A stretch of DNA of 64,000 nucleotides from Zoogloea sp. LCSB751 (GTDB lineage: Bacteria; Pseudomonadota; Gammaproteobacteria; Burkholderiales; Rhodocyclaceae). The stretch lies in assembly GCF_002028455.1 (NCBI RefSeq), contig NZ_MWUM01000010.1, positions 62,001 to 126,000 of the forward strand, given 5' to 3'. Position 1 is the stretch's first letter. Every line of letters begins with the position of its first letter. Below are positions 1-9,955 of the stretch, one piece after another. A program made the position numbers and the translations under genes. The notes below the pieces were generated by a model. The model made no database searches. It worked only from the letters and a program-made list of their open reading frames with translations, and had not been told where the DNA came from.

Positions 1-650
1 CGCAGCGTACCGTCGGCGAGCCAGCGTTCGAGCGTGGCGAGCACGGCGTCTTCGCCGAGGCCGGCGGCGTGGCCGAGGGCGCGGAACGGCCGGGCGACCC
101 ACGGCAGGCCGTCGTGCAGGGCATCCACCAGGCGCCAGTCGGCGTCGCTCAGCGGCTGACGCGGGCCGGCCGATGTGGCGTGACGGGTGCGCCGGCCACT
201 GGCCAGGTCGAAGCCCAGATCGATGTGGAATTCCTCGAGCAGCGGCAGGGCGATCGGCGGGCAGCCGGTGGCGGCGCCCATCTCGGCCAGCAGCACGGCC
301 AGCGCGGCCTCGTCGTGGGCGCTGGCGACGAACCACAGGTTGTAGCGGTGCTCGCGCCGGTAGTTGTGATTGACGCCGGAAAAGGCGCTGACGATGCGCG
401 CCACGCGGGGCAACTCGTCGACCGGCACGGCCATCGCGGCGAGGGTGCTGGCACCGAGGCGGCGCGGCGCGAACACCGCGCCGACCCGGCTGATCTTGCC
501 GGCGTTGCGCAGGCAGGCCAGGCGCGCCATGGTCTCTTCGGCGCTGCAGCCGACCTGCGCGCCGACGGCAGCCCAGGGCTCGGGGGAGAGCGGAAAGCCG
601 CGCTGGAAGTCGTTGAGGAGCTGGAAGTCACGCGGGTCGGCGGCGATCAT
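1..650 (-). CDS. nirDL: Siroheme decarboxylase NirD-NirL fusion, AsnC/Lrp-like (partial)
   Basis: Reads from ATG at 650 and runs off the left edge with 216 codons visible and no stop. The N-terminus (LLNDFQRGFPLSPEPW) and the HTH-like stretch after it are typical of the AsnC/Lrp-type heme d1 proteins NirD/L/G/H, which decarboxylate siroheme to didecarboxysiroheme. After one full domain of about 150 residues, a second HTH-like segment begins near the window edge (ending GEDAVLATLERWLADGTL). The gene is therefore probably a NirD-NirL fusion rather than NirD alone. It starts 14 bp after the nirF stop, on the same strand, so it is the third gene of the nirC-nirF-nirDL run. The family role is well established; the fusion is inferred from the visible start of the second domain. 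Confidence 0.85.
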   Translation of the reverse strand, partial: MIAADPRDFQLLNDFQRGFPLSPEPWAAVGAQVGCSAEETMARLACLRNAGKISRVGAVFAPRRLGASTLAAMAVPVDELPRVARIVSAFSGVNHNYRREHRYNLWFVASAHDEAALAVLLAEMGAATGCPPIALPLLEEFHIDLGFDLASGRRTRHATSAGPRQPLSDADWRLVDALHDGLPWVARPFRALGHAAGLGEDAVLATLERWLADGTL

Positions 651-664
651 GGCGGGGCTCCGTC

Positions 665-1849
665 TCAAAAGCCGATGCGCTGGGCGCGGGACGTGAAGAA
701 GATGCCCGACGGCGCGTCGGCCGGCAGTTCCTTGCGCACCGCGAAGCTGGCGGTGTCCACCACCGTGACCCGGTTGCTGTCCCGCGAGGACAGCCACACC
801 TCCTCGCCGCGCGGCGTGAATTCCAGGTGCAGCACGGCCTTGCCGGGGCTGAAGGTGTGGATCACGCGCTTTTCGACGGTGTCGATGACCTGCACCCACT
901 CGTTGTCGGGGAAGGCGAAGTTCACCCACACCTGGCGGCCGTCCGGGCGCGCCATCACGAACACCGGCTGGCCCTTGACCGGGATGCGTGCCGTCTCCTG
1001 CCAGCTGCGGGCGTCGGCGACCAGCACCTCGTGGCGGCCGACGGCGGGCAGCCAGGCCTGTCCGGCGGCCAGGGACCAGCCGCGCAGGTGGGGCATCTTG
1101 AAGACCGGCAGCTTCTCCTCGCCGCGGCCGTAGCCGGACAGGATCTTGCGGCTGCCGGCTTCCGGGTGCCACAGGTCGAGCAGGGAGATGCCGTCCTCGC
1201 CGAACAGGCCGGCCAGGAAGTAGCGGCCATCGGGCGTGACCAGCCCGTCGTAGGGCTGCTTGCCGGCCGGGTAGCGGGTGGTGATCGGCTTGCGCGGGTC
1301 GCTGAAGTCGCTGACCCAGATCTCGTTGGCGTCGAACAGGGCGTAGGCGAAACGCTGGCCCGGCACGTCGGCCAACCCGACGACGCGGGAGAACTTGCCC
1401 GGCGCGTATTCGGCGGGGACCTCGGCGAGCAGTTCCAGCGTGTCGGCGTCGAAGGCCTTGATGCCGCCCGGCTCGTAGTTCTGGGCGACCACCAGGCGGC
1501 CATCCTGGGACACCGAGCCGCCGATGGAATTGCCGGCCTGGATGATGCGCCTGGCCATGCGGCGGGTCAGCAGGTCGACCTTGGTCAGCCCGCCGTCGCG
1601 GCCGAACACGTAGGCGTAGCGGCCGTCGCGGGAGAAAACGACGTGGGCGTGGGACAGGTCGCCGAGGCCGTCCACGCTGCCGAGGCTGCTGTCGTGGCTG
1701 TGTTCGACGATCTGCACGCGACCGGCGGCGCGTTCGATGACCACGCCCAAGTCGCCGGTGCCGCGCAGTTCGGTGGGCGCGCTGGCGCAGGCGGAGAGGG
1801 CAAGGGCGGCCGCGAGGGTGCTGAGGGAGGTGAGGAGGCGCATGGTCAT
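665..1849 (-). CDS. nirF: Heme d1 biosynthesis protein NirF
   Basis: A 394-residue protein with a lipoprotein signal (LSAC lipobox, Cys about residue 21), so it should be anchored on the periplasmic side. The rest is a beta-propeller of YVTN-type repeats resembling the d1 domain of NirS, with motifs such as GRYAYVFGRDGG and PDGRYFLAGLFGEDG. NirF is known to act late in heme d1 synthesis in the periplasm, as a dehydrogenase of dihydro-heme d1. The start codon overlaps the nirC stop by 4 bp (ATGA), indicating translational coupling. Length and architecture match the family. Confidence 0.95.
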   Translation of the reverse strand: MTMRLLTSLSTLAAALALSACASAPTELRGTGDLGVVIERAAGRVQIVEHSHDSSLGSVDGLGDLSHAHVVFSRDGRYAYVFGRDGGLTKVDLLTRRMARRIIQAGNSIGGSVSQDGRLVVAQNYEPGGIKAFDADTLELLAEVPAEYAPGKFSRVVGLADVPGQRFAYALFDANEIWVSDFSDPRKPITTRYPAGKQPYDGLVTPDGRYFLAGLFGEDGISLLDLWHPEAGSRKILSGYGRGEEKLPVFKMPHLRGWSLAAGQAWLPAVGRHEVLVADARSWQETARIPVKGQPVFVMARPDGRQVWVNFAFPDNEWVQVIDTVEKRVIHTFSPGKAVLHLEFTPRGEEVWLSSRDSNRVTVVDTASFAVRKELPADAPSGIFFTSRAQRIGF

Positions 1850-2193
1850 TGCAGGCTCGGGAAGCCTTCCTTCAGGCGGGCGACGATCCAGCTGGCCTCT
1901 GCTTCGTCCATGAAGCGGTTCCAGCCGGGCATCGCGGTACCGGGGCGGCCGTTCAGGATGGTGGCGACCAGGGCTTCGTCGGGCAGTTCGGCGAGGCGTT
2001 CCGGCAGCAGGGCCGGGCCGAGGCCGCCGGCCAGGCGCATGCCGTGGCAGGAGCCGCAGTCCTGGCGGACCATGTGCACCAGCGTCTGCTGGCGCTCCGG
2101 CGTCGGTGCCGGCTCGGCGGCGGGGGCGGCGCTCACCGCCAGGGCGGTCAGGCCGAGCAGTACGGCCACGTGGATCAACAACGAGCGGTCCAT
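1846..2193 (-). CDS. nirC: Cytochrome c55X, NirC
   Basis: A small periplasmic c-type cytochrome of 116 residues. The start chosen is the Met followed by DRSLLIH, because a signal peptide (hydrophobic residues 5-22) begins there; an upstream Met at 2262 would overlap the FNR-type box. One heme site, CGSCH at about residues 46-50, is visible, with a Met in PGTAMPGW as likely sixth ligand. NirC is an electron donor to cytochrome cd1 and/or takes part in NirF-dependent d1 maturation. It overlaps nirF by 4 bp. A perfect TTGAT-N4-ATCAA box lies 56 bp upstream, so this run probably has its own anaerobic promoter separate from nirS. Confidence 0.9.
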   Translation of the reverse strand: MDRSLLIHVAVLLGLTALAVSAAPAAEPAPTPERQQTLVHMVRQDCGSCHGMRLAGGLGPALLPERLAELPDEALVATILNGRPGTAMPGWNRFMDEAEASWIVARLKEGFPSLQ

Positions 2194-2248
2194 CGCAGAA
2201 CTCCTTTTGACGACGCCCTCACAGTAGGTTGACGCGCCGGCAGGGTCA

Positions 2249-2262
2249 TTGATGGGCATCAA
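2249..2262 (-). promoter_or_regulatory. FNR/DNR-type box upstream of nirC
   Basis: TTGAT-GGGC-ATCAA is a perfect 5+5 palindrome with the 4-nt spacing of FNR/DNR/NNR sites. Its centre is about 62 bp upstream of the nirC start codon, which suits activation of nirC-nirF-nirDL under low oxygen and nitric oxide. It also lies 77 bp upstream of yigZ on the other strand. The assignment follows the consensus only. Confidence 0.8.
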
Positions 2263-2338
2263 GAAGGCCGGGCCGCTGGGCGCCCGCCGACGCTTGGCCT
2301 TATCCTTGCGCCCCGTCCCGCCGCTTGCCCGCCGTCCG

Positions 2339-2929
2339 ATGCCTCAGACCCTCGCCGCTGCTGCCCACAGCGAACTGCTGATCAAGAAGAGCCGCTTCCT
2401 CGGCTGCGTGCAGCCGATGGGCGATCGTGCCGAGGCCCAACGTGTGGTGGCAGTGCTGAAGGCGCAGCATCCGGGCGCGGCCCACGTGTGCTGGGCCTTG
2501 CTGGCGGGCGGACAGTCGGCCGCGGTGGACGATGGGGAACCGAGCGGCACGGCCGGGCGGCCGATGCTCGACGTGTTGCGCCATCAAGATCTGGAAGGCG
2601 TGCTGGCGACGGTGGTGCGCTACTACGGCGGCATCAAACTGGGGGCTGGCGGGCTGGTGCGGGCTTATACGGACAGCGTGGCGCAGGCGCTGCTGGTGGC
2701 GGAGAAGGTCGCCATCGTGCGCTGCACCTCCCTGCGTTGCGTGGTGCCCTATGCGCAGGAAGGACTGGTGCGGCGGGCGCTGGACGGCGCCGGGGCAGTG
2801 CTGCTGGGGGTGAGCCATGGCGAGCAGGTGGAATTCGCCTTCAGCCTGCCCGTGGATGCGGCGGCGGAACTGGTGGCCTGCCTCGACGAGGCCTGCCATG
2901 GGCGTCTGGTGTGGCTGGGGGAGGATTAG
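2339..2929 (+). CDS. yigZ: YigZ/IMPACT family protein (UPF0029)
   Basis: A 196-residue protein with the family signature DDGEPSGTAGRPMLDVL near residues 64-80 and VVRYYGGIKLGAGGLVRAY after it. This is the IMPACT/YigZ N-terminal fold, followed by the short ferredoxin-like C-terminal domain (about residues 130-196). The family is linked to translation or ribosome function, but its exact job is unresolved. Start chosen at MPQTLAAAAHSE, where family homology begins; the reading frame is open further upstream but without family features. It lies on the plus strand between two minus-strand nir groups and looks functionally unrelated to them. Confidence 0.9.
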   Translation: MPQTLAAAAHSELLIKKSRFLGCVQPMGDRAEAQRVVAVLKAQHPGAAHVCWALLAGGQSAAVDDGEPSGTAGRPMLDVLRHQDLEGVLATVVRYYGGIKLGAGGLVRAYTDSVAQALLVAEKVAIVRCTSLRCVVPYAQEGLVRRALDGAGAVLLGVSHGEQVEFAFSLPVDAAAELVACLDEACHGRLVWLGED

Positions 2930-2950
2930 AAGTACGAGCCGCGAATGAAT

Positions 2951-2978
2951 GAGGGGGACGCATGCATGCGTCCCCCTC
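2951..2978. terminator. Perfect 28-bp palindrome between convergent genes
   Basis: GAGGGGGACGCATG followed directly by its exact reverse complement. It lies between yigZ (plus) and the cytochrome c551 gene (minus), which converge here. A 14-bp GC-rich stem without a strong T-run suggests a bidirectional transcription barrier. Confidence 0.6.
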
Positions 2979-3009
2979 GCATAACCCCATCCCCGGGTTA
3001 CGAGACTGC

Positions 3010-3324
3010 TCAGCCCTTCAGGACCCAGCCCAGCACGTCCTTCAGCTCGGCGTCGCTGATCTTCTCGGCCGGGTTCGGCGGCATCGGGATCTGGCCCCAG
3101 TTGCCGGCGCCGCCCTTGCGGACCTTGTCGGTGAGCTTGGCGACGGCGTCGCCCTGGCCCTTGTACTTGGCGGCGACGTCCTTGAAGGCCGGACCGACCA
3201 GCTTCTTGTCCATCGAGTGGCAGGCCAGGCAGCCGGCTTTCTGGGCCGACGCAGCCGGGTCGGCGAAGACGCTGCCGCTGGCGGCGGTGGTCAGCAGGGC
3301 GAGCAGCAGGAAGCGTTTCTTCAT
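3010..3324 (-). CDS. nirM: Cytochrome c551, NirM-like
   Basis: A 104-residue class I cytochrome c, the usual length for the c551 precursor. Signal peptide residues 1-21 (MKKRFLLLALLTTAASGSVFA), heme attachment CLACH at residues 32-36, and axial Met in the IPMPPN motif near residue 81. It is the electron donor to cytochrome cd1 in the periplasm. The start is the Met of MKKRF, preceded by an AGGAG-like site; the longer open frame to 3381 adds an implausible basic extension. It follows nirS by 62 bp on the same strand, so nirS-nirM is likely one transcript. Confidence 0.9.
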   Translation of the reverse strand: MKKRFLLLALLTTAASGSVFADPAASAQKAGCLACHSMDKKLVGPAFKDVAAKYKGQGDAVAKLTDKVRKGGAGNWGQIPMPPNPAEKISDAELKDVLGWVLKG

Positions 3325-3386
3325 TTCTTGTCTCCTGAATGAAGGCGCCGTCACCCGGAGGCTCCGGGGGCGGCTGGACACGATGC

Positions 3387-5141
<1,755 letters not shown>

Positions 5142-5188
5142 CTATCCCGCTTGCGGCGAAGAGTGCGCTTCCGGGCTATTCCCCTTCC

Positions 5189-5202
5189 TTGACTCGGGTC
5201 AA
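5189..5202. promoter_or_regulatory. FNR/DNR-type box between nirS and nirE
   Basis: TTGAC-TCGG-GTCAA, a perfect palindrome with FNR/DNR spacing. It is centred about 87 bp upstream of the nirS start and 65 bp upstream of the nirE start, so one site could serve both divergent promoters. Consensus match only. Confidence 0.8.
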
Positions 5203-5260
5203 GTTCGAAAAAGGTGGCTGGCTGATAGATTGCGGTCGTCATGATTCCGGGAGTTCCGCC

Positions 5261-6166
5261 ATGCCTCCGTCCACCGTTGCCAGCTTCGGCCTGCCAGCCG
5301 CCGGCACCCTGCGCGCCTTTGTCGATCAGCTCGTCGGTGGCCGCGGCAGCGCTCCGGCCGAGACCTTCCAGCCGCTTGCCGGCGGCATCCGCCCGACGGG
5401 GCGGGTGGCGCTGGTCGGCGCCGGGCCGGGCGATCCAGAGCTCTTGACGCTGCGCGCCGCGCGGCTGATCGGCGAGGCCGACGCGCTGGTGGTGGATCAT
5501 CTGGTCGGCGATGGCGTGCTGGACTTCGCACGGCCCGATGCCGAGCGTATCTACGTCGGCAAGGAGGCCGGCCAGCACACGCTGCCGCAGGAAGAGATCA
5601 ACCGCCTGCTGGTCGAGCTGGCCCGCGACGGCCGCCGGGTCGTGCGCCTGAAGGGCGGCGACCCCTTCATCTTCGGGCGCGGCGGCGAGGAACTGGAAGA
5701 ACTGCTGGCCGCCGGCATTCCCTTCGAGGTGGTGCCGGGCATCACTGCCGCTTGCGGCGTGGCGGCCTACGCCGGCATTCCGCTGACCCACCGGGATTAC
5801 GCCCAGTCGGTGGTGTTCGCCACCGGCCACCGCCGCGCCGGCGAGTCGGCGCTGGACTGGACGGCGCTGGCGCGCCCGCATCAGACCGCGGTGATCTACA
5901 TGGGCGTCGGCATGCTGCTGTCTCACTGCGCGGCGCTGATCGCCCACGGCCGCGATCCGCAGACGCCGGCGGCGCTGGTCGAGAACGGCACCACGCCGCG
6001 CCAGCGCATCGTGACCGGGGCGCTCGAAACCCTGCCGGACAAGGCGACGCTGGCCGGCATCCGGCCGCCGGCGCTGCTGATCGTCGGCGAGGTGGTCAGC
6101 CTGGCTGGCAAGCTGGCCTGGTTCGACGGCGCGGCCGCGGGGGCTGGGGCCGCGGTGATGGCTTAG
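5261..6166 (+). CDS. nirE: Uroporphyrinogen-III C-methyltransferase (SUMT), NirE
   Basis: Converts uroporphyrinogen III to precorrin-2 with two SAM molecules, the first dedicated step toward siroheme and heme d1. The 301-residue protein shows the SUMT signatures [15 protein letters not shown] (near residue 50), [16 protein letters not shown] and [22 protein letters not shown]. Start ATG at 5261 is preceded by GGGAG. Because it is divergent from nirS and shares the FNR-type box, it is most likely the denitrification copy NirE and not a general CobA/CysG. It carries an N-terminal extension of about 45 residues before the methyltransferase core. Confidence 0.92.
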   Translation: MPPSTVASFGLPAAGTLRAFVDQLVGGRGSAPAETFQPLAGGIRPTGRVALVGAGPGDPELLTLRAARLIGEADALVVDHLVGDGVLDFARPDAERIYVGKEAGQHTLPQEEINRLLVELARDGRRVVRLKGGDPFIFGRGGEELEELLAAGIPFEVVPGITAACGVAAYAGIPLTHRDYAQSVVFATGHRRAGESALDWTALARPHQTAVIYMGVGMLLSHCAALIAHGRDPQTPAALVENGTTPRQRIVTGALETLPDKATLAGIRPPALLIVGEVVSLAGKLAWFDGAAAGAGAAVMA

Positions 6167-6212
6167 CCCAACGGGGCGGGTTGCTGGGGCATCCGTGGGG
6201 GCGGATTCTTGT

Positions 6213-6241
6213 GGGATATGCACATCATTGGTGCATATCCC
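6213..6241. promoter_or_regulatory. NtrC-like palindrome, possible nitrogen-control enhancer
   Basis: Eleven-base arms GGGATATGCAC and GTGCATATCCC separated by 7 nt. The core at 6219-6235 (TGCACATCATTGGTGCA) fits the NtrC consensus GCAC-N5-TGGTGC exactly, and another TGGTGCA half-site follows at 6253-6259. A weak sigma-54-like element (TTGG-N10-GC at 6324-6339) lies about 100 bp downstream, a normal enhancer distance. The next gene starts at 6437. This is inference from consensus; the -24/-12 element is imperfect. Confidence 0.6.
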
Positions 6242-6436
6242 GGTGTCCATTTTGGTGCATGTAACGGGGCCTGCTGCCTGGCAGGCACTCCTGATCCCCG
6301 TTTTGATACTCCAAAAGCCCTTGTTGGGCGCTGGATCGCAACATCCGTGCAACGGGCGCGGCGTAAACCGATTGGCGTGAAGCTTGCTAAGTCAGACAAC
6401 AAGTCTGCAAACCGCGCCCCAAGAACGGAGTATCCC

Positions 6437-9400
6437 GTGACCATCCATGTTGCCCTCAATCACCTGACCTCCTACAAGTACGACCGGCCGATCAACGTCG
6501 GCCCGCAGGTCGTCCGTTTGCGGCCTGCTCCCCATAGCCGCACGCGCATTCTGTCCTACTCCCTGCGCGTGCTGCCCAAGCCCCATTTCATCAATTGGCA
6601 GCAGGATCCCCAGGCCAACTACCTGGCGCGCCTGGTTTTCCCGGAGAAGGTCACCGAGTTCAGCGTGGAGGTCGACCTGGTGGCCGAGATGTCGGTGATC
6701 AACCCCTTCGATTTCTTCCTGGAGCCGGAGGCCGAGAACTTCCCCTTCGAGTACGCCGGTGCCCTCAGCCACGAGCTGGCCCCGTACCGCCTGAAGGAAG
6801 AGCTCACGCCGGAGTTCAAGAAGTACCTGGACGGCATCTCCCGCGACAAGGTTCGGGTGGTGGACTTCCTGGTCAAGCTCAACGCCGACCTGCAGAACCA
6901 CATCGGCTACGTGATCCGCATGGAGCCGGGCGTCCAGACGCCGGAGGAGACGCTCACCAAGCGTACCGGCTCGTGCCGCGACTCGGCCTGGCTGCTTGTC
7001 CAGCTGCTGCGTCATCTGGGCCTGGCGGCACGCTTCGTGTCCGGCTACCTGATCCAGCTGAAGGCCGACGTCAAATCCCTCGACGGCCCGTCCGGCACCG
7101 AAGTGGACTTCACCGACCTGCACGCGTGGACCGAGGTGTACCTGCCCGGCGCCGGCTGGGTCGGCCTCGACCCGACCTCCGGCCTGTTCGCCGGCGAAGG
7201 CCACATCCCGCTGGCCGCCTCGCCCGATCCGTCGTCGGCGGCGCCGATCTCCGGCCTCATCGACGAGTGCGAGTGCGAGTTCGAGCACCTCATGAAGGTC
7301 ACCCGCGTGAAGGAAGCGCCGCGGGTCACCAAGCCCTACACCGAGGAGCAATGGGCCGAGATCGAGGCCCTCGGCCACCGCATCGACGTCGACCTCGACG
7401 CCAACGACATGCGCCTGACGATGGGCGGCGAGCCGACCTTCGTGTCCATCGACGACCCGGACGGCGCCGAGTGGAACACCGAGGCGATGGGCCCGACCAA
7501 GCGCGTCCGCGCCGAAGACCTCTACCACCGCCTGCGCGAGAAGTACGGCCCCACTGGCCTGGCCCACTTCGGCCAGGGCAAGTGGTATCCGGGCGAGCAG
7601 CTGCCGCGCTGGTCGCTGACCTGCTTCTGGCGCAAGGACGGCCAGCCGATCTGGACCAATCCGGACCTGATCGCCGATGCCTCGACGCCGGGCGAAGTGG
7701 ACGCCGCCCAGGCCAACGCTTTCCTGGCCGGCATCGCCGAACGGCTGGCGCTGGACCCGCGGCGGGTCTTCCCGGCCTTCGAGGACGCCTTCTACTACCT
7801 GTGGCGGGAGCGCCGCCTGCCGGGCAACGTCGATCCTTTCGATGCGCGCCTCGACGACCCGCTGGAGCGCGACCGCATCCGTCGCGTCTATGAACATGGC
7901 CTGCCCAACCCGGTCGGTTACGTGCTGCCGGTCAGCCTCAACAGCTACACCGGCGAGTGGCAGACCGGGCCGTGGTTCCTGCGTGACGAACGCTGCTACC
8001 TGATTCCCGGCGACTCGCCGCTGGGTTACCGCCTGCCGCTGGATTCCCAGCCGTGGGTGGCGAAGGGCGACTATCCCTACGTCAATCCGCCGGATCACCA
8101 CCAGGTCTTCCCGCCGCTGCCCGAGTACGCCGCCATCCGCCGCCAGCTGCCGGGTGGCCAGACCGCCGTGCTCAACGCGCTGAAGGACGGCGAGGCCGGC
8201 TTCGGCTCGTCCGCCGCGGCGCGTGCTGCCGCTGCGCTGAAGGCGGCCCGCGACGCCGAGAAGCTGAGCCCCACCGACCGCCGGCCCGAGCCGTTCAAGT
8301 CCGCCGACTGGATCGTCCGCACCGCCATGTGTGCTGAGCCGCGCAACGGCACGATGCACATCTTCATGCCGCCGCTGTCCAGCCTCGAGAAGTACCTGGA
8401 GCTGGTCGCCGCCATCGAGGCGACCGCCGAGGCCCTCGGCACGCCGGTCGTCATCGAAGGCTACGAGCCGCCGTCCGACCCGCGCCTGACCCACTTCCGC
8501 ATCACCCCCGACCCCGGCGTGATCGAGGTGAACATCCACCCGTCGCGCAACTGGGAAGAGCTGGTGGACCGCACCACTCACCTCTACGAGGCAGCCCACT
8601 ACTCGCGCCTGACCACCGAGAAGTTCATGGTGGACGGCCGCCATACCGGCACCGGCGGCGGCAACCACTTCGTGCTCGGCGGCGCCACGCCGTCCGACTC
8701 GCCCTTCCTGCGCCGGCCGGACCTGCTGCGCAGCCTGATCTCCTACTGGCACAACCACCCGAGCCTGTCCTACCTGTTCTCCGGCCTGTTCATCGGCCCG
8801 ACCAGCCAGGCGCCGCGCATCGACGAGGCGCGCAACGACTCGGTGTATGAAATCGAGACCGCCTTCCGCCAGTTTCCGAAGGCCGGCGAGGAGGTGCCGC
8901 CGTGGCTGATCGACCGCCTGCTGCGCAACCTGCTCATCGACGTGACCGGCAATACCCACCGTTCCGAGTTCTGCATCGACAAGCTGTACTCGCCGGACGG
9001 CCCGACCGGCCGCCTCGGTCTGCTCGAACTGCGCGCCTTCGAGATGCCGCCCCACGCGCGCATGTCGCTGGCCCAGCAGCTCCTGCTGCGCGGCCTGCTG
9101 GCCCGCTTCTGGGACAAGCCCTATGCGCCGGAGCGTCTGGTGCGCTGGGGCACCGAGCTGCATGACCGCTTCCTGCTGCCGCACTTCGTCGAGCAGGACT
9201 TCAACGACGTGATGGAGGACATGCAGGGCCACGGCCTCGACTTCAAGCCGGAGTGGTTCGCGCCGCACCTGGAGTTCCGCTTCCCGAAGATCGGCGACTT
9301 CGCGGTGCGCGGCATCCAGGTCGAACTGCGCAGTGCCCTCGAACCCTGGCATGTGATGGGGGAGGAAGGCGCCATCGGTGGCACGGTGCGCTTCGTCGAT

Positions 9401-9817
9401 TCGTCCGTCGAGCGCCTGCAGGTCAAGGCGACCGGCATGTCCGACGACCGCTTCCTGCTGGCGGTAAATGGCCGCACGATCCCGCTGCAGCCCACTGGCA
9501 CCGTCGGCGAACACGTCGCCGGCGTGCGCTACCGGGCCTGGCAGCCGCCGTCCTGCCTGCACCCGACCATTCCGTCCCATGCGCCGCTCGTCTTCGACCT
9601 GGTGGATACCTGGACCGGCCGTTCCCTCGGCGGCTGCCAGTACCACGTGTCGCATCCGGGCGGGCGCAGCTTCGAGACCTTCCCGATCAACGCCTTCGAG
9701 GCCGAGAGCCGCCGCCTGGCGCGCTTCTTCCGCATGGGCCACACGCCGGGCGAACCGGCGGTGCAGGTCTCGCCGGTGGAGAGGGAGTTCCCCTTCACGC
9801 TGGATCTTCGGCGCTGA
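6437..9817 (+). CDS. Transglutaminase-like protein fused to DUF2126
   Basis: A 1126-residue cytoplasmic protein with a GTG start at 6437 preceded by ACGGAG. The start is chosen because family homology begins at TIHVALNHLTSYKYDRP. Residues 1-80 form the bacterial transglutaminase N-terminal domain. The transglutaminase core follows with Cys about 180 (RTGSCRDSAW), His about 230 (DLHAWTEVYLP) and Asp about 245 (GLDPTSG). From about residue 330 to the end is the large DUF2126 region, including EPTFVSIDD and HTGTGGGNHFVLGG. Such proteins occur next to circularly permuted ATP-grasp and alpha-E proteins, a set predicted from genome context to synthesise or modify peptides. The substrate is unknown. 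No signal peptide is seen. Confidence 0.92.
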   Translation: MTIHVALNHLTSYKYDRPINVGPQVVRLRPAPHSRTRILSYSLRVLPKPHFINWQQDPQANYLARLVFPEKVTEFSVEVDLVAEMSVINPFDFFLEPEAENFPFEYAGALSHELAPYRLKEELTPEFKKYLDGISRDKVRVVDFLVKLNADLQNHIGYVIRMEPGVQTPEETLTKRTGSCRDSAWLLVQLLRHLGLAARFVSGYLIQLKADVKSLDGPSGTEVDFTDLHAWTEVYLPGAGWVGLDPTSGLFAGEGHIPLAASPDPSSAAPISGLIDECECEFEHLMKVTRVKEAPRVTKPYTEEQWAEIEALGHRIDVDLDANDMRLTMGGEPTFVSIDDPDGAEWNTEAMGPTKRVRAEDLYHRLREKYGPTGLAHFGQGKWYPGEQLPRWSLTCFWRKDGQPIWTNPDLIADASTPGEVDAAQANAFLAGIAERLALDPRRVFPAFEDAFYYLWRERRLPGNVDPFDARLDDPLERDRIRRVYEHGLPNPVGYVLPVSLNSYTGEWQTGPWFLRDERCYLIPGDSPLGYRLPLDSQPWVAKGDYPYVNPPDHHQVFPPLPEYAAIRRQLPGGQTAVLNALKDGEAGFGSSAAARAAAALKAARDAEKLSPTDRRPEPFKSADWIVRTAMCAEPRNGTMHIFMPPLSSLEKYLELVAAIEATAEALGTPVVIEGYEPPSDPRLTHFRITPDPGVIEVNIHPSRNWEELVDRTTHLYEAAHYSRLTTEKFMVDGRHTGTGGGNHFVLGGATPSDSPFLRRPDLLRSLISYWHNHPSLSYLFSGLFIGPTSQAPRIDEARNDSVYEIETAFRQFPKAGEEVPPWLIDRLLRNLLIDVTGNTHRSEFCIDKLYSPDGPTGRLGLLELRAFEMPPHARMSLAQQLLLRGLLARFWDKPYAPERLVRWGTELHDRFLLPHFVEQDFNDVMEDMQGHGLDFKPEWFAPHLEFRFPKIGDFAVRGIQVELRSALEPWHVMGEEGAIGGTVRFVDSSVERLQVKATGMSDDRFLLAVNGRTIPLQPTGTVGEHVAGVRYRAWQPPSCLHPTIPSHAPLVFDLVDTWTGRSLGGCQYHVSHPGGRSFETFPINAFEAESRRLARFFRMGHTPGEPAVQVSPVEREFPFTLDLRR

Positions 9818-9824
9818 GGGCGGG

Positions 9825-9850
9825 CCGGCCTCCCCAGGGGGGCCGGTTTT
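9825..9850 (+). terminator. GC-rich hairpin with short T-run
   Basis: CCGGCC(T)CCC pairs with GGG(G)GGCCGG and is followed by TTTT. It lies just after the transglutaminase-DUF2126 stop and 105 bp before the ATP-grasp gene, so it may attenuate read-through. A second hairpin, CCGGGGG-CCCCCCGG, follows at about 9853-9871. Confidence 0.45.
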
Positions 9851-9955
9851 GCCGGGGGCTCCTCCCCCCGGGAAGCCCGCACGCTTTACCAAAATCAACA
9901 ACTTCCGTGCCGTCTGCGGCACGGTCGGCCGGTCGGTGTGTGCTAGTTTCGCAAG

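Noticed and set aside
827-2227. 466-codon plus-strand frame opposite nirF and nirC
   Set aside because: NirF and NirC on the other strand are unambiguous; this frame is their shadow.
6392-9922. 1176-codon open frame on the minus strand opposite the transglutaminase-DUF2126 gene
   Set aside because: It mirrors a real GC-rich gene and has a shadow composition (runs of Gln, Arg, His, Val, Gly); no domain or signal is visible.
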